A stretch of 64,000 nt of DNA, taken from NCBI RefSeq assembly GCF_034421375.1, contig NZ_CP139779.1:2294001-2358000 (forward strand), read 5' to 3'. The notes under the pieces are model-generated. The model was not told where the DNA came from. It ran no database searches and saw only the letters and a program-made list of their open reading frames with translations. Both the position numbers and the translations under genes were made by a program. The number at the start of each line of letters is the position of its first letter. The first letter of the stretch is position 1. The stretch is from Microbacterium invictum (GTDB taxonomy: Bacteria > Actinomycetota > Actinomycetes > Actinomycetales > Microbacteriaceae). Shown one piece after another: positions 63,429 through 64,000 of the stretch.

Positions 63429-64000
63429 ATGTCCGGCAGCAGTGCGCCGCCCACGGCAGCCGTCCCGACGACCGGGACGACGCGCACGAAGCGTCGCACC
63501 CCGTTCTTCGACAACGCACGGTTCGTCTGCATCGTCCTGGTGGTCCTCGGTCATGCAATCCAGCGGCTCACCTACGACTCCGACATCGCCCTGTCGCTGT
63601 ACCTGCTCATCTACGCCTTCCACATGCCGGCGTTCGCGCTGATCTCGGGGTACTTCTCCAAGTCCGACGTCCCCGGAAAGCGCCAGATGGCACGGGTCCT
63701 CACGGACATCGTGGTCCCGTACGTGATCTTCGAAGGCCTCTGGGTCCTCACCAAGTGGATCGTCGAGGGTCAGGCCGATCCCAACCTCACCCGCCCGTCC
63801 TGGACGCTGTGGTTCCTCCTCGCGCTCGGGATCTTCCGGCTCGTGCTGCCTTACCTCGCGCTGCTGAGGTGGCCGCTGGCGTGGACCATCCTGATCTCCA
63901 TCGGCGCGGGATACCTTCCGAACATCGACTCGACGTTCTCGCTGTCCCGGACGCTGGGTCTTCTGCCGTTCTTCACCCTCGGATGGTGGCTCCGCGAGCG
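63429..64000 (+). CDS. Acyltransferase 3 family membrane protein (cut by window edge)
   Basis: The first 190 residues of an acyltransferase-3/Fucose-4-O-acetylase-type protein. After a Thr/Ala-rich N-terminus, FFDNARFVCIVLVVLGHAIQRL begins the first membrane helix, with the conserved His after it. AFHMPAFALISGYFSK is also typical. Several more helices follow before the edge. It likely acetylates a surface polysaccharide or lipid. ATG at 63429 with GGGGGAGGTG upstream. Confidence 0.9.
   Translation, partial: MSGSSAPPTAAVPTTGTTRTKRRTPFFDNARFVCIVLVVLGHAIQRLTYDSDIALSLYLLIYAFHMPAFALISGYFSKSDVPGKRQMARVLTDIVVPYVIFEGLWVLTKWIVEGQADPNLTRPSWTLWFLLALGIFRLVLPYLALLRWPLAWTILISIGAGYLPNIDSTFSLSRTLGLLPFFTLGWWLRE

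Overview
The window is a continuous stretch of chromosome from a high-GC actinobacterium, most likely Microbacterium or a close relative in Microbacteriaceae. The clues are strong G/C bias at third codon positions, many GTG/TTG starts, 1-4 base ATGA/GTGA stop-start overlaps, ThyX in place of ThyA in this window, a PriA-type HisA, a CE1758-type LLM oxidoreductase, and the gene order. I saw no rRNA or tRNA genes, CRISPR arrays, insertion sequences, integrases or phage genes. About 95% of the sequence is coding.

Bases 1-22,000 follow an old actinobacterial order read on the minus strand: infC-rpmI-rplT-trmH-pheS-pheT-argCJBDF-H-tyrS. Lineage-specific genes interrupt it: a glutamate-type ABC importer (gluABCD) between trmH and pheS, a short-chain epimerase between pheT and argC, a membrane acyltransferase-like gene between argF and argH where argR/argG often sit, and a satD regulator plus a small membrane protein between argH and tyrS. 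Bases 22,000-25,300 carry hisC-hisB-hisH-hisA(priA)-sseB. The operon starts just below a LysM gene that is divergent from lexA, matching the arrangement of an SOS-controlled division or cell-wall factor.

Bases 25,900-46,100 follow a second conserved block: lexA, an S9 peptidase, hflX, an rRNA-type methyltransferase, dapF, a GNAT gene, miaA, miaB, recX, recA, a DUF3046 gene, clgR, cinA (C-terminal domain only), pgsA, ftsK, a GNAT gene, rnj, dapA, an SDR gene and thyX. It combines DNA repair and SOS response, tRNA modification, lysine/DAP synthesis, phospholipid synthesis and chromosome segregation. A plus-strand redox group (thioredoxin-like, DUF4395, OsmC, TIGR01777 epimerase) sits between thyX and dapB. 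Then come dapB, a TPR protein, a GNAT gene, a histidine phosphatase, a degenerate aldo/keto reductase and pnp.

The right end (55,000-64,000) looks accessory: a C4-dicarboxylate carrier divergent from a CitA/DcuS-type two-component system, a glycosyltransferase fused to an SGNH hydrolase, a DedA protein, a fructosamine-kinase-like protein, an LLM oxidoreductase and the start of an acyltransferase-3 gene.

No defence or mobile system is present. The features most worth following up are the GT4-SGNH fusion, the aldo/keto reductase that has lost three of four catalytic residues, the tandem operator-like repeats at satD, the 16-bp inverted repeat downstream of the epimerase, the membrane protein embedded in the arg operon, and the LysM-lexA-his arrangement.
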